This document shows positions 1 to 8,017 of a stretch of DNA of 64,000 bases, in pieces. How positions within the stretch are numbered: the stretch's first letter is position 1; each line of letters opens with the position of its first letter. Origin of the DNA: Caldilineaceae bacterium (GTDB lineage: Bacteria; Chloroflexota; Anaerolineae; Caldilineales; Caldilineaceae). The position numbers and the translations under genes were made by a program. The DNA is taken from contig JACKBA010000010.1 of NCBI GenBank assembly GCA_020634815.1, forward strand, positions 62,001 to 126,000, in the 5' to 3' direction. The notes beneath the pieces were generated by a model. The model worked only from the letters and a program-made list of their open reading frames with translations, searched no databases and was not told where the DNA came from.

Positions 1-1155
1 GCCCGCCGAGCGCGCCGCCTGGTTGAAGCGCACGGTGGAACTGAGGATGGTTGCGAGGTTGCCGTTGCCGAAGATGCCGCCGGCGTCGGAAAGGGCCGTG
101 TTGCTGTCGACCAGGCAGTTCGTGACGGTGACATCCCCATTGGTGAAGATCCCGCCGCCAAACGTGGCCTCATTGCCGGCAACGAGGCAATCGGCGACCA
201 GCGCCGGGCCATCGATGTAGATGCCGCCGCCCGAACCCGCCGCACGGTTGCCGCTGACCTGGAGATCCTGCGTGCCGGGCGCGCCCTGGAGCGTGACTGT
301 GACAAAGCCCGCCGTGTAGATGCCGCCGCCGCTGTCGCTGAGCGCCGCGTTGCCGCCGACGCGCAGGTTTGTCGCGCTAAAGGGCACGCCCGCCTCAACG
401 GTGAGACCGCCAAAGACGGCGACGCCGCCGCCCGCGCCCGCGCTGTTGGTGACGACCTGGCCCGCCACGATGATCAGCGGACCGTCGACAGCCATGCCGC
501 CGCCAAAAGACAGGGCGCTGTTGCTGACGATGGTCGACGCCGCGGCCGTGACCTGCCGGTTGGCCAGCGCGCGCAGCCCGCCGCCGCTGCCGCCGGGCGC
601 GCGGTTGTTGCTGACGGTTGTGTTGATGAGCTGGAGCGTGCCGCCGCTCCCGGCGTAGATGCCGCCGCCATCGCCGCTGCTCTGGTTGTTCTGCACGACC
701 ACGCTGATCATCTGCACCGGCGTGTTGTCGCCGATCAAGATGCCCCCGCCATTGGCGGCGCCGCTGCCGTTGCGAATCGTCAGGCCAACCAGGGTCACCG
801 TCCCCTGTCCCCCGGCGACAGTGACCACCCGGTGCGCGCCCGCAGCCTGCAACACGACGCTCGCCCCCTGGAGCGTCATCGCCCTGGGGATGGTCAGTTC
901 CGCGATGGTGTAGGTGTTGGGCAGGATGATCAACGTATCGCCGGTGGGTACGGCATTGACACAGGCCTGGAGCGTGGTGTTGCACGGGGCGGTGCTGGGG
1001 TAGACCAGGGCGCTGGGAGCCGCCTGCACGCGCAGCGCGTTCCACAGGAAGAGCCAGCCCAGCCAGGCCACAGCCAGCACGAGCGCGGCGCCGCGCCACC
1101 GGCCGCGCCTGGCACGCGAGCAAACTGCTGCATCTCGGGCGATCCGGTCGTCCAT
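1..1155 (-). CDS. Partial secreted beta-helix (polymorphic-membrane-protein-like) protein, amino-terminal part
   Basis: The reverse strand reads open from an ATG at 1155 to the left edge (385 codons, no stop), so this is the amino-terminal part of a longer gene. A CAGGAG ribosome-binding site lies 8 bases before the ATG. An Arg-rich start is followed by one hydrophobic stretch (ALVLAVAWLGWLFLWNAL, about residues 24-41), read as a signal peptide or anchor. From about residue 110 the chain is a run of short repeats with Asn-rich turns and glycine triplets (SNNR, GGGIY, GGGIF), the usual look of right-handed parallel beta-helix coils in pectate-lyase-like and chlamydial Pmp-type proteins. Function is unknown; an extracellular or surface role is inferred. 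Other frames here give open stretches but no domain pattern. Confidence 0.8.
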   Translation of the reverse strand, partial: MDDRIARDAAVCSRARRGRWRGAALVLAVAWLGWLFLWNALRVQAAPSALVYPSTAPCNTTLQACVNAVPTGDTLIILPNTYTIAELTIPRAMTLQGASVVLQAAGAHRVVTVAGGQGTVTLVGLTIRNGSGAANGGGILIGDNTPVQMISVVVQNNQSSGDGGGIYAGSGGTLQLINTTVSNNRAPGGSGGGLRALANRQVTAAASTIVSNSALSFGGGMAVDGPLIIVAGQVVTNSAGAGGGVAVFGGLTVEAGVPFSATNLRVGGNAALSDSGGGIYTAGFVTVTLQGAPGTQDLQVSGNRAAGSGGGIYIDGPALVADCLVAGNEATFGGGIFTNGDVTVTNCLVDSNTALSDAGGIFGNGNLATILSSTVRFNQAARSAG

Positions 1156-1221
1156 GCTCACACTCCTGTCGAAAAATGCGTCCCGACGCTGCGCAATCGC
1201 ACGGCACGCTCACGCGCTCTG

Positions 1222-1500
1222 AGAGTCCATTTGAAAGTTCGCAATCTTGACGCAGAGACGCAGAGGCGCAGAGAAAAGCCCTGCTTCGTTGTCGTGTTCC
1301 CTCTGCGAACCTCTGTATCTCTGCGCCTCTGCGTCAAATCCGGTAATTTCCCCCGACTCTGAGAGTCCATTTGAAAGTTCGCAATCTTGACGCAGAGACG
1401 CAGAGGCGCAGAGAAAAGCCCTGCTTCGTTGTCGTGTTCCCTCTGCGAACCTCTGTATCTCTGCGCCTCTGCGTCAAATCCGGTAATTTCCCCCGACTCT
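1222..1500. repeat. Tandem duplication of a ~140-bp hairpin (MITE-like) element
   Basis: Two copies that appear identical, 140 bases apart, lie head to tail (about 1222-1360 and 1362-1500). Each begins AGAGTC and ends GACTCT, and carries an internal inverted pair built on 8-base units: GACGCAGAGACGCAGAGG on the left arm and its near-complement CCTCTGCGTC on the right, so each copy could fold into a long hairpin. A diverged relative lies at 56098-56264. No open frame of its own is visible, so it is probably a non-autonomous mobile or REP-type element. Confidence 0.85.
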
Positions 1501-1673
1501 GAGGCTTCGTGGTGGGCGTTTTCAAACAGATTCTGAGGAGTGGGCCTCGGTGGGATGGAGGAAAAGCTCCATACGCGAAGGGTCCTCTTTTTCGGTACCC
1601 CTTTTTACGCGAGATAGCCGCTGCCGTCAAGTGGCAAAATGGGGTCGGGGCTACTTCACGTTTGGGGCAAACA

Positions 1674-1739
1674 ACGTCCCCGGCACTGTGCACAAGCATT
1701 TTGGTCATCCTGTCTGCTGCTGCACAGTGCCGGGGACGT
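1674..1739. repeat. 19-bp perfect inverted repeat with 28-base loop
   Basis: The left arm at 1674-1692 begins ACGTCCCCGGCACTG and the right arm at 1721-1739 is its exact reverse complement. There is no T-run after the stem, so it is not an obvious intrinsic terminator. It resembles REP-type palindromes, but no second copy is seen in this window. Confidence 0.7.
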
Positions 1740-2116
1740 AATGCGCGCGCCCGAGTTGAATTACGCCCACTGGGGTCGGGTGGGTGGTGCTTGCCGTGCA
1801 GCCATGCGTTGCGCCGGACAGCGGGCATCGATGCGTAAAACCGGGCTTCGCGGGGACGCATGGACGCTCCGCAACCGTCAATCATTTGCCGGCCCACGCT
1901 TGCGTGCACTAGAAGCAGGAAGTAACTCGACCCAGCGGTGCGGATGCGCAGAGCATCGCAGCGTCAAGGGTCAAGGGCCGGCAGCCCAACGGGTTGCTAG
2001 CCAAACGAGGGCTCCGGAGACGCTCACAGAGGGAGCCGTTCCTACTTGTCATTCCGTTTACACAGGCCATCTGACACACCCCACTTCGTTTACACACTCA
2101 ATATCACAGTCTCGCT

Positions 2117-2255
2117 CCGGTCACTCCGACCCGCTCCCCCGGTCACTCCGACCCGCTCCCCCGGTCATCTCGGAGCGCTCACTGTCTCGCCCCTCTTCCA
2201 TTGACCATTGACCATTGACCATTGACCGTTGACAATTCCCCTCGCCCCTCTGTGT
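2117..2255. repeat. Short tandem repeats: 22-base unit followed by 7-base CCATTGA array
   Basis: A 22-base unit beginning CCGGTCACTCCGACC is present twice (2117, 2139). It is followed at about 2196-2240 by a 7-base array (CCATTGA repeated, with variants such as CCGTTGA and CAATT) and a CCCCTCG-type motif. The array abuts the 3' end of the oxidoreductase gene that finishes at 2266. Same repeat family as 3219-3268, 45181-45230 and 49372-49531. Confidence 0.8.
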
Positions 2256-2265
2256 CCAACGCCTC

Positions 2266-3138
2266 CTACATCCCGACGCCCACCGTCGCGGCGAAATGCT
2301 CCAACGCCTGCATGTGCTGCGCCGGCGTCGTGAAGCCGCAGCCCATGGTGTTGAGCGAGAAGTAGTCGGCGCCCGCCGCGTGCCAGCCGTCGATCGTCTC
2401 CCGCCACGACGCCGGCGTCCCCTCCTTGTAGTGCAGCCGCGGCTCCAGGCCGATATCGCCGCGCGTGCGGCCCTGTTGCGCCAGGTAGCTGTCGAGCGCC
2501 GCCAGCGCGGGCGCCGCCTCCGCCGCTGTGCGATAGTTGGGCAGCCAGCCGTCGCCCAGCCGCGCCACGCGCGCCAGCACCGCGTCGGCATGCCCGCCCA
2601 GCCAGATGGGGATCGGCCGCTGCACGGGCAGCGGGTTGATGCCCGCGTCGGAGATGTCGTGCCACTCGTCGTGCACCGTTACCAGCGGCTCCGTCCACAG
2701 CCGGCGCATCAGGCCGATCTGCGCTTCGCTGCGCCGGCCGCGCGTCGCAAAGTCTTCGCCCAGCGCCTCGTACTCCACCGCGTTCCAGCCCACACCGATG
2801 CCCAGGCGGAAGCGCCCGCCCGCCACCACGTCGAGCGAAGCCGCCTGCTTGGCCACCAGCGCCGTCTGCCGCTGCGGCAGGATGAGGATGCCTGTAATAA
2901 AGGAGATCCGCGTCGTCAGCGCCGCCATGAAGCCAAAGAGCACGAACGGCTCGTGAAAGGGCGTCTGATACGTGTACGGGCCCGACCAGCCGCCCGGCCG
3001 CTCCGGGTTGGCGCCCAGCACGTGGTCATAGGCGAGCACGTGGCTGTATCCTAGCCCCTCCACCATCTGCACATAGTCGCGCATCGCCAGCGGGTCGTTG
3101 CCAAACTCCGTCTGCGGAAAAACCACACCAATCTGCAT
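2266..3138 (-). CDS. LLM-class (luciferase-like) F420-dependent oxidoreductase
   Basis: This 290-residue single-domain protein matches the luciferase-like TIM-barrel family. It starts MQIGVVFPQTEFG, has the central GGRFRLGIGVGWNAVEYEAL segment around a conserved GVGW, and an IPIWLGGHA strand followed by a GDGW motif, all typical of F420-dependent members. The length is normal for the family. Such enzymes transfer hydride between reduced F420 (or FMN) and an organic substrate in the cytoplasm; the substrate here cannot be told. The ATG has GGGAG about 8 bases upstream. The gene stands alone, bounded on both sides by 7-base repeat arrays, so it is probably monocistronic. Confidence 0.85.
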   Translation of the reverse strand: MQIGVVFPQTEFGNDPLAMRDYVQMVEGLGYSHVLAYDHVLGANPERPGGWSGPYTYQTPFHEPFVLFGFMAALTTRISFITGILILPQRQTALVAKQAASLDVVAGGRFRLGIGVGWNAVEYEALGEDFATRGRRSEAQIGLMRRLWTEPLVTVHDEWHDISDAGINPLPVQRPIPIWLGGHADAVLARVARLGDGWLPNYRTAAEAAPALAALDSYLAQQGRTRGDIGLEPRLHYKEGTPASWRETIDGWHAAGADYFSLNTMGCGFTTPAQHMQALEHFAATVGVGM

Positions 3139-3218
3139 AAAACCACTCCCTTCGCGCTAGAAATTCCGGTTCATTTGCTCTTCGCCGCGCCACCAACCCG
3201 TCACCGCCCCGCCCCTCT

Positions 3219-3268
3219 TCCATTGACAATTGACCGTTGACCGTTGCCCATTGACAATTCCCCCTCGC
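3219..3268. repeat. 7-base tandem repeat array (CATTGAC/CGTTGAC type)
   Basis: A run of 7-base units such as TTGACCG and TTGACAA, ending in CCCCTCGCC, lies upstream of the LLM oxidoreductase. It is the same mix of CCATTGAC and CCCCTCG motifs as at 2196-2255 on the other side of that gene, so the gene is framed by related arrays. Confidence 0.75.
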
Positions 3269-3277
3269 CTCTCTCTC

Positions 3278-3382
3278 AGAAATTCAGTAGTTCACGATTT
3301 GTAGTGACGGCTTCAGCCGTTCCGGTGGAAGCCAACGACTGAAGTCGTTACTACGGCGAGAATCGTGAACTACTGAAATTCT
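3278..3382. repeat. 105-bp MITE-like hairpin element with terminal inverted repeats
   Basis: Terminal arms at 3278-3299 and 3361-3382 match in 21 of 22 positions as inverted repeats (core TTCAGTAGTTCACGATT). Inside are two smaller palindromes, ACGGCTTCAGCCGT at 3307-3320 and AACGACTGAAGTCGTT at 3334-3349, each next to a GTAGT(G/A)AC motif facing outwards. There is no open frame. Related GTAGT-plus-palindrome units are present at 6117-6200. It is probably a non-autonomous REP/MITE element. Confidence 0.75.
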
Positions 3383-3390
3383 CCTCTGGT

Positions 3391-3420
3391 TTGACAAAAA
3401 GCCGCGCTTGCCGCTATAGT
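3391..3420 (+). promoter_or_regulatory. Sigma-70-type promoter of tRNA-Val
   Basis: TTGACA at 3391-3396 and TATAGT at 3415-3420 are 18 bases apart, and the tRNA begins 24 bases beyond the -10 box. Confidence 0.75.
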
Positions 3421-3444
3421 TCCCACTTGCCGTTCACCATGCAC

Positions 3445-3521
<77 letters not shown>

Positions 3522-3779
3522 AAACGCATAGCTTTACACTGGTAAAGCGCCGCTTAGTCATCAGACTTTGCGGCACTTTGTTTTTCTGGTGAATGCCTAG
3601 CTATGCCATTCTCGCCGGCACCGGGTTGTGACGCATCTTTTGTTCCCAACTCGCTAGCCTCTTGCGGGGCAAGAGTGGCAAGACTGACACCGCCGTGATG
3701 CCGTGTAGCCCGATTCCTGCCAGTAATGCGCCCCAACCGCCATTCGTCCCTTGTGCCTTGCCGCCAAATTGGGTACGCT

Positions 3780-5180
3780 ATGCGTGAGATGATAACACAG
3801 CCCGCCGACCGCCAAAGCGAATACCGCAAACTGCCCGCCGTCGATGTGCTGCTGCGCCTGCCCGCCGTCGCCCTGCTGGCGGCGGAATACGGCGACGCCG
3901 CGGTCACGACGGGCGTGCGCGCCGTGCTGGCCGCGGCGCGCACCGCCATCGCCGCCGGCGACCCGGCGCCCGCCGCGGAGGCCTGGGCCGCACTGGTGCA
4001 GACGCACCTGGCCGCCGCCGACGTGCCCTCGCTGCGCCCGGTCATCAACGCCACCGGCGTCATCGTCCACACCAACCTCGGCCGCGCGCCGCTGTCGCCC
4101 GCCGCGCTGGCCGCGGTGCAGGCCGTTGCCGCCGGCTATAGCAGCCTGGAGTACGACCTGGCCGCCGGTGTGCGCGGCAGCCGCCACGACCACGCCCGCC
4201 AGCTCCTGCGCGAGCTCACCGGCGCCGAGGATGCCATGGTCGTCAACAACAACGCCGCGGCCGTCTTTCTCGTGCTCAGCGCGCTCTGCCAGGGCCGCGG
4301 CGTGCTCATCAGCCGCGGCCAGCTCGTGGAGATCGGCGGCGGCTTTCGCATCCCCGACGTGCTGCGCCAGAGCGGCGCACACCTGGTGGAGGTGGGCACG
4401 ACCAACCGCACCCACGCCCGCGACTTCGCCGCCGCGGTGACGGCCGAGACCGCCGCCATCATGCGCGTCCACAGCAGCAACTTCAAGCAGGTCGGCTTTG
4501 TCACCATGCCCGAACTCGACGAACTGGCCGCGCTGGCTCACGGCCGCGGCATGCTCCTCGTCGACGACCTGGGCAGCGGCACCCTGCTCGATACTGCGGC
4601 CTACGGACTGGCGCCCGAACCCATGGTGCAGCAGAGCGTCGCCGCCGGCGCCGACCTCATTACCTTCAGCGGCGACAAGCTGCTGGGCGGCCCGCAGGCG
4701 GGGCTCATCGTCGGGCGCGCGGAACTCGTCGAGCGCCTGCGGCGTCACCCCATGGCGCGCGCGCTGCGCGTCGACAAGATGACGCTGGCCGCGCTGGAGG
4801 CGACGCTGCGCAGCTACCGCCGCGGGCGCGCCGTCGACGAGATCCCGGTGTGGCAGATGATCGCCGCGCCGGCCGATGACCTTGCGACGCGCGCCACGCG
4901 CTGGCAGGCCCGCCTGGCCGAGGCCGGCATCGCCGCACAGGTGCAGCCGGGCGAGAGCGCGGTGGGCGGCGGCAGCCTCCCCGGCGAGACGCTGCCGACC
5001 TGGCTGCTGGCCGTCGACCACGCCGCGCCCGACGCTGCTGCCGCCCGCCTGCGCCGCGGGTCGCGGCCCGTCGTCTGCCGCATCCAGCACGACCGCCTGC
5101 TCTTCGACCCGCGCACGGTGCTCGCGGAACAAGAAGGTCCGCTGCTGGACGCGCTCGTTGTAGGGCTGGATAATGCGTAA
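3780..5180 (+). CDS. selA: L-seryl-tRNA(Sec) selenium transferase (SelA)
   Basis: SelA converts seryl-tRNA(Sec) to selenocysteinyl-tRNA(Sec) with selenophosphate and pyridoxal phosphate. The 466-residue product has the family order: an N-terminal helical region (YRKLPAVDVLL), INATGVIVHTNLGRAPLS near residue 90, the VGTTNRTH segment, and the pyridoxal-phosphate lysine in FSGDKLLGGPQAG (Lys about 300). An in-frame ATG at 3726 would add 18 residues, and one at 3789 would remove three; 3780 fits the usual SelA start. No selB, selD or tRNA(Sec) is visible, so the rest of the selenocysteine system must lie elsewhere. The gene ends inside a 7-base repeat array that seems to supply its last codons and stop. 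Confidence 0.93.
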   Translation: MREMITQPADRQSEYRKLPAVDVLLRLPAVALLAAEYGDAAVTTGVRAVLAAARTAIAAGDPAPAAEAWAALVQTHLAAADVPSLRPVINATGVIVHTNLGRAPLSPAALAAVQAVAAGYSSLEYDLAAGVRGSRHDHARQLLRELTGAEDAMVVNNNAAAVFLVLSALCQGRGVLISRGQLVEIGGGFRIPDVLRQSGAHLVEVGTTNRTHARDFAAAVTAETAAIMRVHSSNFKQVGFVTMPELDELAALAHGRGMLLVDDLGSGTLLDTAAYGLAPEPMVQQSVAAGADLITFSGDKLLGGPQAGLIVGRAELVERLRRHPMARALRVDKMTLAALEATLRSYRRGRAVDEIPVWQMIAAPADDLATRATRWQARLAEAGIAAQVQPGESAVGGGSLPGETLPTWLLAVDHAAPDAAAARLRRGSRPVVCRIQHDRLLFDPRTVLAEQEGPLLDALVVGLDNA

Positions 5181-5262
5181 TGCGTGACTCGTGACCCGAG
5201 ACTCGTTCACGCATCACGCATCACGCATCACGCATCACGTATTACGTATCACGGATCACTCA
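5165..5262. repeat. 7-base tandem repeat array (TCACGCA type) at the end of selA
   Basis: The stretch begins with TAATGCG units that include the selA stop codon and continues as CGCATCA repeated at least four times with variants (CGTATCA, CGTATTA). It ends just before the AAGGAG ribosome-binding site of the next gene. Confidence 0.8.
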
Positions 5263-5282
5263 CCAAGGAGCAACCCCTTCGC

Positions 5283-6083
5283 ATGCTGGTCTTGTTGAAA
5301 TTGGGCGGGTCGCTGATTACCGACAAGCGCGAGCCGGAAGCGCCGCGTGACGACGTGATCGTGCGGCTGGCCGGCGAGATCGCCGCTGCGCGTGGCGCCA
5401 ATCCGTCCCTGCAATTGGTCATCGGCCACGGGTCGGGCAGCTTCGGCCACCTCTACGGGCGGCGCTACGGCACGCGCGACGGCGTCACCGATGCGACCGG
5501 CTGGTACGGCTTTGCCGCCACCGCCGACGCCGCGGCGCGTCTCAACCGCATCGTCACCGCGGCGCTGTTGCGGGCGGGCCTGCCCGCGTGGAGCGTCCAG
5601 CCCGGCGTGGCGCTGCGCTGCGTCGACGGCGTGGCCGCCCGAGGCCCCGAAGAAACGGTCGCGCTGGCACTGGCGCGCGGGCTGGTGCCCGTCGTCTACG
5701 GCGACGTGGCGCTGGACGACGTGCGCGGCGGCACCATCGCCAGCACCGAGGAGATCTTCGACCGCCTCGTTGACGCCCTCCGCCCGCAGCGCATCGTCCT
5801 GGCCGGTGAGGTCGACGGCATCTACACCGCCGACCCGCTGCTCGACCCGGCGGCGCAGCGCATCCCGACCATCACCCCGGCCAGCTTGGCGGAGATTGCG
5901 GGCGGGTTGGGCGCCAGCCACGGCGTGGACGTCACCGGCGGCATGCGCGCCAAGGTGGGGCAGGCGCTGGCCATGGTCGAACGGCTGCCCGGCCTGGAAA
6001 TCGTCGTGTGCAGCGGCATGGAGGCCGGCCATCTACAGCAGGCGCTGGCGGGTACAGCGGTCGGCACGCGCATCCACGGCTAG
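5283..6083 (+). CDS. Isopentenyl phosphate kinase (amino-acid-kinase family)
   Basis: The 266-residue product belongs to the amino-acid kinase fold and matches isopentenyl phosphate kinase, which makes isopentenyl diphosphate in the alternative (archaeal-type) mevalonate pathway. It has LLKLGGSLITDK at the start, the GHGSGSFGH loop (residues 48-56, with the His that binds the phosphate in IPK), VVYGDVALD, STEEIFDRL and DVTGGMRAKV near the C-terminus. The ATG at 5283 is chosen because AAGGAG precedes it and the kinase fold begins there; the same frame stays open upstream through the 7-base repeat array, which is not family sequence. No other mevalonate-pathway gene is in the window; a UbiA-like prenyltransferase is at 16321. 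Confidence 0.88.
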   Translation: MLVLLKLGGSLITDKREPEAPRDDVIVRLAGEIAAARGANPSLQLVIGHGSGSFGHLYGRRYGTRDGVTDATGWYGFAATADAAARLNRIVTAALLRAGLPAWSVQPGVALRCVDGVAARGPEETVALALARGLVPVVYGDVALDDVRGGTIASTEEIFDRLVDALRPQRIVLAGEVDGIYTADPLLDPAAQRIPTITPASLAEIAGGLGASHGVDVTGGMRAKVGQALAMVERLPGLEIVVCSGMEAGHLQQALAGTAVGTRIHG

Positions 6084-6116
6084 ACCGGGTGGCCATGGGC
6101 AAGAGATGACCGGCCG

Positions 6117-6200
6117 TAGTAACGACTTTAGTCGTCTTGTTCGGGGAATGGAGCGGCTGAAGCCGCCACTACAAGTTCAAGCGGCTGAAGCCGCCACTAC
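6117..6200. repeat. GTAGT-flanked palindromic repeats (GGCTGAAGCC type)
   Basis: GTAGTAACGACTTTAGTCGT at 6117-6136 is followed by two direct copies of GCGGCTGAAGCCGCCACTAC (6153-6172 and 6181-6200). The palindromic core and the outward GTAGT/ACTAC motif relate these to the inner units of the element at 3278-3382. Confidence 0.75.
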
Positions 6201-6256
6201 GAACGAAACGGAGCCTTGTTTGTAACCGGCGTTTCGGTATGGCTGCACCGAATGGC

Positions 6257-6262
6257 TATAAT
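6257..6262 (+). promoter_or_regulatory. Putative -10 box upstream of the site-2 protease gene
   Basis: A perfect TATAAT lies 50 bases before the start codon at 6313. The -35 region is weak (TTTCGG about 19 bases upstream), so only the -10 element is called. Confidence 0.45.
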
Positions 6263-6312
6263 GGGAGCATACAAGTCGGTATTTGCTGCCGGCTGAATGG
6301 GGAATTGAACAC

Positions 6313-7665
<1,353 letters not shown>

Positions 7666-7721
7666 CGGGTTCGCCGCACGAGGCGTCGATCAAGGCACAC
7701 CGTGCGGGCTAGTTCTGACGT

Positions 7722-7758
7722 ACACAGGGCGTCCCGGTGCTCCGGGGGCGCCCTGTGT
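7722..7758 (+). terminator. Terminator-like hairpin after the site-2 protease gene
   Basis: A 10-bp stem pairs ACACAGGGCG (7722-7731) with CGCCCTGTGT (7749-7758). The T-run after it is short, so termination strength is uncertain; the following hairpin and T6 at 7855-7860 may help. Confidence 0.5.
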
Positions 7759-7862
7759 TTGCGCTACCGGCAGGCGCCGGAAACGGTCCGACGACCGCCG
7801 GTGCGGGACTTGCCAAACGATTGGGTTGCAACCGGCGGTCATTTCCCCGGCCGGTTTTTTCC

Positions 7863-7891
7863 TTGGTATGCTACACTCGATGCGGTATGAT
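7863..7891 (+). promoter_or_regulatory. Putative promoter of the zinc-ribbon/LysM gene
   Basis: TTGGTA at 7863-7868 and TATGAT at 7886-7891 are 17 bases apart, about 125 bases before the start codon at 8018. Confidence 0.45.
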
Positions 7892-8017
7892 CGAGCCCCC
7901 GCGCGGCAGTGAGCCGGCGCGGTGAATCGAGAAAGATGGAGTCTGCGGTTGATCGCAGGCCGGTGATGGTCGGAGTACGGCCGCCACAGGCCTTCAACAG
8001 AGCAGGATTGCAAAGGT

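Larger units (their letters stand above)
1156..2265. other. Gene-free, repeat-rich intergenic stretch
   Basis: No convincing coding sequence is seen in this 1.1-kb stretch. Short open frames exist but lack ribosome-binding sites and family resemblance and run through repeats. It holds a tandemly duplicated hairpin element (1222-1500), a long inverted repeat (1674-1739), a 22-base direct repeat (from about 2117) and a 7-base repeat array (2196-2240). The two flanking genes are both on the reverse strand, so the promoter of the beta-helix gene should lie near 1160-1250, next to or inside the hairpin element. Confidence 0.7.
7666..8017. other. Intergenic region with hairpins and promoter
   Basis: This gene-free stretch holds a GC-rich terminator-like stem (7722-7758), a second inverted repeat (GACCGCCGGT at 7793-7802 with ACCGGCGGTC at 7831-7840) and CCGGCCGG followed by six Ts at 7855-7860. 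A promoter-like pair follows. No coding sequence is seen. Confidence 0.6.

Noticed and set aside
395..1213. A 272-codon reverse frame overlapping the beta-helix gene
   Set aside because: It is Arg/His-rich shadow coding. The real frame is one base over, open to the window edge, with a ribosome-binding site and beta-helix repeats.
1222..1500. An intrinsic terminator pair for the beta-helix gene
   Set aside because: The element lies upstream, not downstream, of that gene, and there is no T-run; it is a repeated mobile-type element.
5184..5282. A 33-residue N-terminal extension of isopentenyl phosphate kinase
   Set aside because: The extension is translated 7-base repeat (SRITHHASRIT) and the ATG at 5283 has its own AAGGAG site.
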